Shown: positions 9,674 to 17,648 of the stretch, one piece after another
How the letters are laid out: each line of letters opens with the position of its first letter
How positions within the stretch are numbered: the stretch's first letter is position 1
From: Prevotellaceae bacterium UBA6974
Lineage (GTDB): Bacteria; Bacteroidota; Bacteroidia; Bacteroidales; Bacteroidaceae
Direction: 5' to 3'
Assembly: GCA_002450165.1 (NCBI GenBank)
Contig: DJYQ01000048.1
Span: 1,669-65,668 of the forward strand
Length of the DNA: 64,000 bases
Position numbers and translations under genes: made by a program
The notes under the pieces: generated by a model
Told to the model about the DNA's origin: nothing
Databases searched by the model: none
What the model saw: the letters and a program-made list of their open reading frames with translations, nothing else

Positions 9674-9739
9674 CGTTTGGCTTAAGCCGATTGATCGTTT
9701 GGCTCATGCCATTTGATCGTTTGGCTCAAGCCAAAAAGA
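9674..9739. repeat. Three tandem 22-bp palindromic units
   Basis: Units at 9674-9695, 9696-9717 and 9718-9739 all begin CGTTTGGCT and carry the dyad TTTGGCTyAwGCC. The third is a clean inverted repeat, TTTGGCT-CA-AGCCAAA (9720-9735). The period is exactly 22 bp, two helical turns, which puts each dyad on the same DNA face. They lie about 135-200 bp upstream of the 2277-residue gene, so an operator array is possible. Confidence 0.75.
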
Positions 9740-9796
9740 CGTGGTCACGTAGCAAAACATGTTTTAGCACGTGCCAAACGGTGTTTTGGCACGTGC
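9739..9796. repeat. Cluster of three further palindromes
   Basis: ACGTG-GT-CACGT spans 9739-9750 and the perfect palindrome AAAACATGTTTT spans 9754-9765. A 12-bp inverted repeat GCACGTGCCAAA has arms at 9767-9778 and 9785-9796 with a 6-base loop. They continue directly from the 22-bp units. The last could also form an RNA hairpin. Confidence 0.7.
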
Positions 9797-9902
9797 CCCC
9801 CCTATTTTCTCCCAAAGCAATGTAGAATACATTTGTTCCTGTGCTTGGTACACTCTGTGCTTGGCAAGTTATTGATGTCAGGCCGCTGCAATCACGAAAA
9901 GC

Positions 9903-9957
9903 TCGCTTCTCCCTCGCTTCACCTTCGCTTCACCTTCGCTTCAGTCTCGCTATAGCC
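9903..9957. repeat. Five tandem 11-bp repeats (TCGCTTCACCT-like)
   Basis: Five consecutive 11-mers start with TCGCT. Units 2 and 3 are identical (TCGCTTCACCT at 9914-9924 and 9925-9935), and the others differ in the last 3-6 bases. The period is one helical turn and half that of the neighbouring 22-bp repeats. Confidence 0.7.
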
Positions 9958-9997
9958 TTACTCATTAGCGACTCAGTAAGCAGGGTAAAAGCAAGGT

Positions 9998-10038
9998 GAG
10001 AGCAGTCTGAAGACTGGCTGAGTGCAGTCTGAAGATTG
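9998..10038. repeat. Direct repeat GAGwGCAGTCTGAAGAyTG spaced 22 bp
   Basis: Two 19-bp copies start at 9998 and 10020 and differ at two positions. The spacing is again 22 bp. They lie immediately downstream (minus-strand sense) of the GH89 terminator hairpin. Confidence 0.6.
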
Positions 10039-10040
10039 TA

Positions 10041-10078
10041 AAAATAAATCGCCTGCCGGTGTGTACCAGCAGGCGATT
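10041..10078 (-). terminator. Rho-independent terminator after the GH89 gene
   Basis: Arms at 10047-10056 and 10069-10078 pair perfectly over 10 bp (AATCGCCTGC), with a further short inner stem. On the minus strand the hairpin is followed by a T-rich run (TTTATTTTT). It lies 34 bp past the GH89 stop and ends the GH33-GH95-GH89 transcript. Confidence 0.85.
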
Positions 10079-10111
10079 ATCATGCGCATGCATGTATGTG
10101 CATCCTAATAT

Positions 10112-13100
10112 TTATTTCACGAAGGTCTTCTTGCCGCCTTGAATTGTTATACGACCATCGGATGCCGTTGTGAGGCGACGGCCTGAGAGGTCATACATGG
10201 GCTGGAATCCGACCGCCTCAGAGGGGGTAGTACAGATGTTATCTACTCCTGTCGGGTCGTCAACTTTGAATGACAGAGAAACGATGTCAGTGTAGGAGGC
10301 CAACTCTACCCACGCCTGGTTTGCACTGATTGCCGTACCTGAATCTGCGGCCTTGTAGAAACCTGCTTCCGAACCCGAGGGTTTGTCAAGGGTGAAGGGT
10401 ATCTTGCCAACATCGGATATGAGGGTACTTACATAAGTCCCATGCAACATAGAATTTGGTACACCGGACTTGGCATCTTCGCCTGCAGGCACTATTGACA
10501 GGTCATAGTCTCCGGCAGGAGCCTTGATGACAACGGGCGTGCCGGCCTTGAGCACGTCGTTGGAGTCTGCTATGCGTCTGACGGCAAGCATTCTTGCTTC
10601 GCCTGTGCCGCTGATGTCTGTCTCTGCTGCATCGTATGCAGCCATGTCCTTGGCAATGGCCGTGCTGAACGGCAGACAGAGTGTCGCATATCCGATATCT
10701 GACACCGTCAGGGGATATGTCCCAGCCCTTGTCAGGCGGAATGTGGAGAGGCCCTGCTTGTTGGCGGCGTCATTGCCAATGACCGTGGTATATGCATTAA
10801 GGTAAATGTTTCCAGTGCCGTTGCTGTGTATCTTGTATACTCCGTCTGCAGTGGTCTGCTCGATTACGAATGTTCCAGCCTCGGCTTTGTTGCCGGAGAA
10901 CATCATGTGTTCCCAACCGCTGGCAGTAGTCTTCATATACATTCCCTGGGCACTGATTGTATAACCGCCTGGAACGGGCGAGAGGATGAAGTACTCGTCG
11001 GCCGCAGCATGGCCTGCCCCTTTGTCTATAACGAGCTTGTAGCCCTTGTTCCCGGCATTGTCAAGGTCTTCGTTATAGCCGATGTACAGTGGTGAGGAGT
11101 AACCGTCGCCGCTGTGCGTAATCCTGTAGATTCCTGAGTATGTCTCGTCGATTTCCTCCAAATTCCTGTAGTAATAGGTCTTACTTCCGTCTGGAGATTC
11201 GTACGTCCCGATGTAGCGGGGCAGGATTTCGGCCAGTATCCCGGCAGCTGTGCCACTGGGCGTGGGAGAATAGCTGTAGCCTGTCTGGACGGACGTGAGC
11301 TTGCCGGTGCTTTTTTTGGTGTCCGACGTCGAATAGACATTGCGATGTGCCCAGTTCCATTCGAAATAGAACCAGTTCTTTTCATTGCCGCCCGGATGGG
11401 TGCAGCCGTTGTCGAAATAGTACTTCCATCGTGGGTAGTATACGTCCCGCATCAGTCCTTGCCAGCTTCGGTATGAGTAGTCGCGGAGACAGGCCTGTCC
11501 GCCTGCAACCGACTGACCATAGTCGCCCCATGTAGTCAATATCGTGCGGGCATTGGCTTCCTCGTACCAGTCAGGTGTGGCCGTGGTCGCTCCGATGACC
11601 TCGGCTGCTGCATCCCGGGCTTCCTGTGTCCATTTGCCTAAACGGAAACTGGTGTTCGTCCCCTTGAGGCGGTCTACATCCAGAATAAGTTGCAGGAATG
11701 TATCCTGGAGCATTGTGTATCGCCCGGTATTACCTGCATCCCTGGCTGTCCTTATGGACTTGAGCAGGTCGTAGGCATAGTCGGCAAGCACCTGGCTGCC
11801 GAATTCGACGAGGTCGTAGTCGTAGTTGCTTCCCGAAAGGACGTCCTTCTGGCTCAGCAGATCATATACGACGCCTATCAGCTGCTTGCGACGGACCGGG
11901 GTGTTTACGCTGCTGGCTTTGCTGCTGTTGTAGGTGGAGCCCCAGGCACTGGCTGGATTGCATGCCAGATTGGGTATAGCCGCCCAAACGTCTTCGACAG
12001 GGCCTTGTATAGCATCGGCGCCATAGTTGAGTGCTGTCTGCTTGAGTGTAGACCATGCTGACTGTGCAACGGTATTGGCTTGTCCGTAACGGCTGGTTGA
12101 ATAGGATTTGACCCATTCGTCAATATCCGGCTTGGAGGCATGCCAGGGTAATTCGAACAGCAAGTCGTATGTCACCGGTGTCTGCTCGATAGCCTCGGGA
12201 GCTGCACCTATGCCACGGATGGTTGCATATTTCTGCTTGTAGGTAAAGTAGTTGTCCGTCATGTTCTGCAGACGTCCCATAAGGCCGCTGCGTCCGCCAA
12301 AGTTGGGTATCGTACAATATATGGACTTTTGTGGATAATATCCCTGAGACCATCTGTCAAATGCAGGAGAACCGTCGGAGAAGAGATCCAGCACGACCAG
12401 GCGTCCCTGGGGAACGGCTGTCAAGGATGTGCCTTGGTAGGCAGCCCATTGCCACTGCTGTATGATCCATTCGGTATTGCTGCCGCAGTTGGCATCCATT
12501 GCATCGTATACTGCGCGGTATCCTGCGGCATAGTTGCCGCTTGAAATGGTTCCGCCCTCGTGGAACGGATCCATGGAATAGTATCTGGATGTGCAGTTCA
12601 TTACTGCATGCAGGCGTTCGTAGTACTTTTCTGCAAGTTTTGCGAATGCAGTGCCTGTCGGGTCTACGATTGCCGGACGCTGGAAACCGCACCATGTATT
12701 GGCGGTCTCGGCAGCAAGGCCTGACTTGCTTTGGAAATTGCTTGGAACCATACCGCTGAAGCCTGGCAGTACCGGCTGCATCCCAAGTTCCTTCTCACGT
12801 GCACAAATCTTGCGTGCAAGAGACTGCTGACGGTCATACCACCTGTCGTCCTGCATACCTGCTGCAGGGTTAGTACCATCACCTCCCCAGCCTTGCAGGT
12901 TGTTCATTCCCCACCACGCGGTAAAGGCCGGTCCAGGGACAAATGCCTCGGCATCTGCTTCGCTATAGTTCGTTCCGCCACAGGCCGAGAGGTCGTTCAT
13001 AAGGAAATCCTTCCATACCTTTTCCAGGCCTATAATCTGCAATGGAGCATTTATGCCATGCAATGCCATCCAGTCTATCTCCTTCATCCAGCGAGCCTCG

Positions 13101-14272
13101 CTCCATGAGGCCATGGAGTAGCCGAATGTGCAGTAGTTCAGATAATATCGGTATTGTGCCTCGCAGGTGTGTGTCTCGTCAGACGCGGGAAGTACCATAG
13201 CGGGCAAATACACGTATGCACCCGAGGCGCATTCGTTAAGGGTGTTCCATGAAATGTTTACGTTCAGATAGTGGTTCAGATACCAGCCGATGCCTGCTGT
13301 TATGGCACTGATGGACGAACCTTTGACGAGCGGCTTTCCGTCCTTCTGCGAAAGGACGAAGACATCCTTTGTTCCCGAGTAAAGGCTCTGGTCAAGAAGG
13401 GTCTCTATCCTGTCGCCCGTACCTGCGCCGCCAATGCGGTCAAGGAGCGCAACCACTGCAGTCGGATTCCGCTCGATTATGTCGGCAGTGTATACGACGG
13501 TGAACGTATGTGTGGCAGCATCATAGGTGACCATAGACTGATAGCCTGATACCGCGACGGCACTTACGACACCTGTCTGCAATCCATCAGCCGCTTCGAA
13601 TGACGTCGTGTAGACTTGACCGCCGTATACAAGGCCGGCTCCTTCCGGGGCATGACTTCCGTCGTTCTGCCTAAGGGTAACGGTATAAGTGACGTCGTCT
13701 TCCTCCTGTTGCAGGGACTTGATGGCAAGGGACTTGATGTTGATGCCGACAGGAAGTCCGTAAGACAACTGTGAGAATGTGTCAAGTGCCCTGTTCAATG
13801 TGTAGTCCCGTGTGTCCTCGTTGCCGGAGGCATCCCGGGTGCAGATTTGCAGGGCCTTGTCTCCGTCGTACGTCAGCCTGGCGGTGAAGTCCTCGTTGTA
13901 TGACACGTTGGCAACCGGATGATCACTGCCGTTGAATACTACATTCAGCTTGCCGCCATTGGCAGATGACTGCAGATAGAACTGGATACCGTTGTAGCCG
14001 TTTTTCTCGGGAAATGCATTGCTGCCAAGAGCAAAGACGGTTGATCCCCACTGGTTCATACTGGCACCGTTGCTCTCGACTTCAAGAGTCATCACCCACC
14101 CTGTTCCCGCTTCGAGCCGGCTCCATCCGTCCGTGCTCACTGCCGAAACATTCAGCGTTCCTGTCTTGCCGGCACCGGTTACCACATTGTCTGCAGCACC
14201 TGCCGTACCGCATCCGGTCACGAGTGCAAACGCGACAACTACAAGGCGTAAAATATGATTTGACATTCTCAT
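10112..14272 (-). CDS. GH89 alpha-N-acetylglucosaminidase, secreted, multidomain
   Basis: Releases terminal alpha-linked GlcNAc, known in this family from heparan sulfate and from alpha-1,4-GlcNAc-capped gastric mucin glycans. The 1386-residue protein begins with a hydrophobic signal segment ending LVTGCGTAGA, so it may be a lipoprotein. The GH89 region includes YLNVNISWNTL, the long motif around LEKVWKDFL, AWWGMNNLQGWGGDG, DPFHEGG (E572, candidate acid/base), IPNFGGRSGLMGRL and YDLLFELPWHA (E707). The 135-residue spacing of the two Glu resembles that of human NAGLU E316/E446. A trefoil-like lectin module follows (about 1050-1210), and the protein ends in a YDLSGRRL tail. It is third in a GH33-GH95-GH89 series, 82 bp after the GH95 stop, with no -7 box in that gap. 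Start 14266 is an alternative. Confidence 0.93.
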   Translation of the reverse strand: MRMSNHILRLVVVAFALVTGCGTAGAADNVVTGAGKTGTLNVSAVSTDGWSRLEAGTGWVMTLEVESNGASMNQWGSTVFALGSNAFPEKNGYNGIQFYLQSSANGGKLNVVFNGSDHPVANVSYNEDFTARLTYDGDKALQICTRDASGNEDTRDYTLNRALDTFSQLSYGLPVGINIKSLAIKSLQQEEDDVTYTVTLRQNDGSHAPEGAGLVYGGQVYTTSFEAADGLQTGVVSAVAVSGYQSMVTYDAATHTFTVVYTADIIERNPTAVVALLDRIGGAGTGDRIETLLDQSLYSGTKDVFVLSQKDGKPLVKGSSISAITAGIGWYLNHYLNVNISWNTLNECASGAYVYLPAMVLPASDETHTCEAQYRYYLNYCTFGYSMASWSEARWMKEIDWMALHGINAPLQIIGLEKVWKDFLMNDLSACGGTNYSEADAEAFVPGPAFTAWWGMNNLQGWGGDGTNPAAGMQDDRWYDRQQSLARKICAREKELGMQPVLPGFSGMVPSNFQSKSGLAAETANTWCGFQRPAIVDPTGTAFAKLAEKYYERLHAVMNCTSRYYSMDPFHEGGTISSGNYAAGYRAVYDAMDANCGSNTEWIIQQWQWAAYQGTSLTAVPQGRLVVLDLFSDGSPAFDRWSQGYYPQKSIYCTIPNFGGRSGLMGRLQNMTDNYFTYKQKYATIRGIGAAPEAIEQTPVTYDLLFELPWHASKPDIDEWVKSYSTSRYGQANTVAQSAWSTLKQTALNYGADAIQGPVEDVWAAIPNLACNPASAWGSTYNSSKASSVNTPVRRKQLIGVVYDLLSQKDVLSGSNYDYDLVEFGSQVLADYAYDLLKSIRTARDAGNTGRYTMLQDTFLQLILDVDRLKGTNTSFRLGKWTQEARDAAAEVIGATTATPDWYEEANARTILTTWGDYGQSVAGGQACLRDYSYRSWQGLMRDVYYPRWKYYFDNGCTHPGGNEKNWFYFEWNWAHRNVYSTSDTKKSTGKLTSVQTGYSYSPTPSGTAAGILAEILPRYIGTYESPDGSKTYYYRNLEEIDETYSGIYRITHSGDGYSSPLYIGYNEDLDNAGNKGYKLVIDKGAGHAAADEYFILSPVPGGYTISAQGMYMKTTASGWEHMMFSGNKAEAGTFVIEQTTADGVYKIHSNGTGNIYLNAYTTVIGNDAANKQGLSTFRLTRAGTYPLTVSDIGYATLCLPFSTAIAKDMAAYDAAETDISGTGEARMLAVRRIADSNDVLKAGTPVVIKAPAGDYDLSIVPAGEDAKSGVPNSMLHGTYVSTLISDVGKIPFTLDKPSGSEAGFYKAADSGTAISANQAWVELASYTDIVSLSFKVDDPTGVDNICTTPSEAVGFQPMYDLSGRRLTTASDGRITIQGGKKTFVK
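10120..10226 (-). repeat. 107-bp near-identical sequence encoding the C-terminal tail (copy in GH89)
   Basis: Matches 14363-14469 in the GH95 gene at 98 of 107 bases by eye. It encodes the YDLSGRRL tail. The preceding domains are unrelated between the two genes, so the tail is a shared cassette. Confidence 0.85.
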
Positions 14273-14354
14273 ATTGTGTGATTCAATATTATTGTTGCGA
14301 ATAATAAGGCTTCTTATATGATACTGTGCTTGGTCTCTGCCCGGAAAGACCTGT

Positions 14355-17300
14355 TTACCTGACGAAGGACTTCTTGCCGCCTTGAATTGTTATACGACCA
14401 TCGGTTGCCGTTGTGAGGCGACGGCCGGAGAGGTCGTATATAGGCTGAGTTCCGACCGCCTCAGAGGGGTTTGCATTGATGGTGTTAACGCCTGTAGGGT
14501 CCTGGACAAAGTTGATGTCGATGACATCGCCCTTTTGGCAAGGAATGGTTACAATGCCTATCAAGTCGGCTGTGACGCTGACAAGTTGGCCGTTTACGGC
14601 AATCCAGGCATCCTTGAGGGCCTTGCTGCCACGTTCGCAGCGTACACGCAGGGGTACTCCGGCATTGCTTACGATGCGTGCACTGGTGCAATTGCCGCCG
14701 GTCCACTGGAAATCTACGGTAAAATTACCTACGGCCTTCATGCCGTGTACCTCGCCCTGCTTCCATTGAGTCGGAATGGCGGGCATGATATGGATATAGT
14801 CGTGTGCCGACTGCATGAGCATCTCGGCAATGCCCGAACAGGTACCAAAGTTACCGTCAATCTGGAATGGTGCATGACTGTCGAACAAGTTGTAGTAGAT
14901 ACCGCCTGCGTACTGGTCAGTACCATAGCTGGTGGAATGCTTGAGTGCATTCTTGATAATGGTATGGGCGTGGTCACCGTCCAGGGCGCGTGCCCACAGA
15001 TTGACCTTCCATCCCAGTGACCATCCTGTTGCTTCGTCGCCACGGACATTAAGGCTGTTGAGAGCGGGCTGGAAATATTCGCTCTCCTTGTCTATCTGCT
15101 CGAGTGGGAACAGTGCCATAAGATGGCTGAGATGACGGTGGCCTGCATCGTTGCTGACATCGTATGTCGCGTACTTCCATTCGCGCAGGATGGGCTGACC
15201 GGCTGTCACACCGTTGCGTGTACCCCACTTTCCTGTATAGGTCTCGATGGCGAGGCCCTTGTCTATATCACGCAGATAGCTGTTGAGCTGATCAAGTTCT
15301 GCCTGGGTGATGCCTGCCTCGTCAAGAGTAAGTACCTCCATTGCATCGTGGATATTCTGGAACAGATATGTTATTATCTGCTGGGCATGGGCCGTGCCGT
15401 CTTCCTTGGGATGGTCATTCTGCTCTGGCGAATACTCGTCCGGGGCTACCCACGTGCCGTCATAGACAGTACGATCCTTGATTAGTCTGTCCATCCAGAA
15501 CTGGGCTGCCGTCCACATTACGGGGAATGCCTGTTTCAGGAACTCGCGGTCCTGTGTATAGCGCCAATGCTGCCACAGGTGGCTGGTATTCCATGCGTTG
15601 GCTACAAAGTAGTTGTTTCCCCATGTGGACATTCCGCCAAAGATATTGTTCTCGGTGAAGAAGGTCCATCCGTGTGTAGTTTTGCCATATTGTGTTGCCG
15701 CCTGCTTCCATGTATCGCCCTGTGCATTCCTGATGGTGTAGTTGAGGAATGGCACGTGCAATTCCGAAAGGTTGGTTGACTCGGCAGGCCAGTAGTTCAT
15801 CTGTACGTTAATATTTGCATGGATGTCGCTGTTCCATGGTGCATTGGCCTTGTCGTTCCATATACCCTGCAGGTTGTTGGGAGCTGCTATGGGAAGACGG
15901 TTGCTGCTGATTTCCAGATAACGGCCGTATGCGAAATAGAGTTCCTCGAGGAACAGTACGTCGTTGGCAAGTGTCGTGGCGCCCTTGTTGTTGTTGAAAT
16001 AATCAACCAGTGCCTTGGTGTCACGGGTAGGTGTCTTGAGACCCATTGAGAATGACATACGGTCGGTCCATGCGCGGAAGTCTGAAACATGGTCGCCGTA
16101 AACGGCATCATAGCCTTTCTGTGTAGCTGCTGCAATGGTTTGCTTTACAGACTTGCTTACCTGAGCAGCAGTGCGTCCGTCGCTGTACTGGTTGATATCT
16201 GCCACGTTGCCGTTGAAATTGGTAGCACCCTTGAGATATACGGTAATCTCGGTTGCATCCTTGACATCAACCCCGTTGTCACTGGTAGATATTGAGCCGT
16301 CGGTAGTACTAACCTGGAAACGTGCTGCGTAGTTGACTGTATTGAGACTGCCTGTGAAGATGCCCATACCGTCGTCATAAGCAACTTCGCTGGCATTAAT
16401 GCTCTGTCCGGGACTGAGGGTGAAGCGCATATTCATCTTCTTGCCGCCCACAGCCTTGTACTGGATGGCTATGACTTGATCGGGGGCACTGGAAATATAG
16501 CGGCGTGTGTACTGGGTTCCGTCCGTACCAGTAAAATTAACGCCTGCCACGCCTTCCTCGATATCAAGATAGCGTGTGTACTTGGTAGCAGCACCGACGT
16601 CATCGCGGTTGAGTATGGTTGCCAGTAGAGAACCGAAATTGCGATAGCATCCATATCCGCTGCCTATTGTCGGAGAACCTGCCCACAGGGTCTTTTCGTT
16701 GAACTGTATCTCGTCCTGGCATACGGAGCCGAATATCATTGCACCCAACTCGCCATTACCGATTGGCAGTGCGTATTCCATCCACGGATTGGCAACGCCT
16801 GTAGCCTTGGCACTGGTCTTGTACCACAGGGTATGAGGATTGGGAACGGCGAATGACGATGCACCGGTAATGCTGAACTCTGTTATGTCAATGTCCTCGG
16901 ACTCGGCAACGGGATAGAAATAGAGAGCATTACCTCCGTCGCCTGTGTTCCATAGTCCTATCTCCTTGCCTGTGCCGGCACCGCCTAACTGGTTAAAGCC
17001 CATGCTGGTGTCTCCGTAACGGGTCAGCTCGTAAGCCTTGGTTGCACTCTTGTAGAGATATTTGAAGGCTCCGTTTGTCGTTCCGGGATCGGTGGCTGTG
17101 GCTGTAACCTTGGTATTCTGCGAGGCAGAGGTGAGGGACATGTAATAGCCACTCTTGCTGATAATGCGGAACTTGTTGGTGGTAGTTCCGGTTTTTTCGA
17201 AACGCCACAACTGTGAATCACTGGAGGTATTGCTTGCAACGGTCCTGACAACTGCTCCCTCGCCCTGCTCGGCAATTGCAGCACCGCTGTTGTCAAACTT

Positions 17301-17609
17301 AATCTGATACCAGACGGGGGCATCGGCCGTGGAGTATTCTATAATGCTTGCATAGGTTGCCGTTACTGTCTTTGCAGCACGATCCAGTGTTACCTTGGCA
17401 CGATAGCCGCTCCACAGATTGGGTGTAAAGTCGCTTCGCTCACAATCATCGTCAGCACTGATGACAGCGCCTTTCCTGAACCTGACACCATTATAATATA
17501 CGCTGGCGTTGGAATTGGTCGTTCCTTCGATAACGACCGTGAGGTCTATTGCCATAACCTGTGCTACAGTCAGTAGCAGTATGGCAAGGATAGAACTTAA
17601 TCGTTTCAT
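14355..17609 (-). CDS. GH95 alpha-L-fucosidase (alpha-1,2-fucosidase type), secreted
   Basis: Predicted inverting fucosidase for terminal alpha-1,2-fucose on mucin or milk-type glycans. The 1084-residue protein has a signal peptide (MKRLSSILAILLLTVAQVMA), a small beta domain, and a trefoil-like module (about 90-235). The full GH95 domain starts at HTLWYKTS (about 258). It has the expected catalytic set: ANINVQMNYWPAE with N599 and N601, DEYSPEQ with E729, and FQIDGNFG with D918, corresponding to N421/N423, E566 and D766 of Bifidobacterium bifidum AfcA. A YDLSGRRL tail closes the protein and is almost identical at DNA level to that of the GH89 gene. It follows the GH33 gene by 39 bp. Some GH95 members prefer L-galactose, so fucose is inferred from the mucin-type neighbours. 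Confidence 0.94.
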   Translation of the reverse strand: MKRLSSILAILLLTVAQVMAIDLTVVIEGTTNSNASVYYNGVRFRKGAVISADDDCERSDFTPNLWSGYRAKVTLDRAAKTVTATYASIIEYSTADAPVWYQIKFDNSGAAIAEQGEGAVVRTVASNTSSDSQLWRFEKTGTTTNKFRIISKSGYYMSLTSASQNTKVTATATDPGTTNGAFKYLYKSATKAYELTRYGDTSMGFNQLGGAGTGKEIGLWNTGDGGNALYFYPVAESEDIDITEFSITGASSFAVPNPHTLWYKTSAKATGVANPWMEYALPIGNGELGAMIFGSVCQDEIQFNEKTLWAGSPTIGSGYGCYRNFGSLLATILNRDDVGAATKYTRYLDIEEGVAGVNFTGTDGTQYTRRYISSAPDQVIAIQYKAVGGKKMNMRFTLSPGQSINASEVAYDDGMGIFTGSLNTVNYAARFQVSTTDGSISTSDNGVDVKDATEITVYLKGATNFNGNVADINQYSDGRTAAQVSKSVKQTIAAATQKGYDAVYGDHVSDFRAWTDRMSFSMGLKTPTRDTKALVDYFNNNKGATTLANDVLFLEELYFAYGRYLEISSNRLPIAAPNNLQGIWNDKANAPWNSDIHANINVQMNYWPAESTNLSELHVPFLNYTIRNAQGDTWKQAATQYGKTTHGWTFFTENNIFGGMSTWGNNYFVANAWNTSHLWQHWRYTQDREFLKQAFPVMWTAAQFWMDRLIKDRTVYDGTWVAPDEYSPEQNDHPKEDGTAHAQQIITYLFQNIHDAMEVLTLDEAGITQAELDQLNSYLRDIDKGLAIETYTGKWGTRNGVTAGQPILREWKYATYDVSNDAGHRHLSHLMALFPLEQIDKESEYFQPALNSLNVRGDEATGWSLGWKVNLWARALDGDHAHTIIKNALKHSTSYGTDQYAGGIYYNLFDSHAPFQIDGNFGTCSGIAEMLMQSAHDYIHIMPAIPTQWKQGEVHGMKAVGNFTVDFQWTGGNCTSARIVSNAGVPLRVRCERGSKALKDAWIAVNGQLVSVTADLIGIVTIPCQKGDVIDINFVQDPTGVNTINANPSEAVGTQPIYDLSGRRLTTATDGRITIQGGKKSFVR
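14363..14469 (-). repeat. 107-bp near-identical sequence encoding the C-terminal tail (copy in GH95)
   Basis: Partner of 10120-10226, with nine differences in 107 aligned bases and no gaps. Confidence 0.85.
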
Positions 17610-17648
17610 ATTGTATTTTTGGTATGTTTGTTATTTCCCGATGTAAGG

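Larger units (their letters stand above)
9542..10046. other. Gene-free 570-bp gap rich in periodic repeats and palindromes
   Basis: This is the only stretch over 300 bp without a gene. It lies between the GH89 terminator and the start of the 2277-residue gene. It contains a 22-bp triplicated dyad (9674-9739), further palindromes (9739-9796), a five-fold 11-bp repeat (9903-9957) and a 22-bp-spaced direct repeat (9998-10038). I see no credible coding frame and no consensus TAnnTTTG box on the minus strand. Confidence 0.7.

Noticed and set aside
9577..9825. Possible small protein of 82 codons in the repeat-rich gap
   Set aside because: The frame is made of the 22-bp repeats themselves, has no recognisable signal and would be a by-product of repeat translation.
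9674..9957. CRISPR array
   Set aside because: Repeats are directly adjacent or overlap as palindromes, there are no unique 30-40 bp spacers, and no cas genes are in the window.
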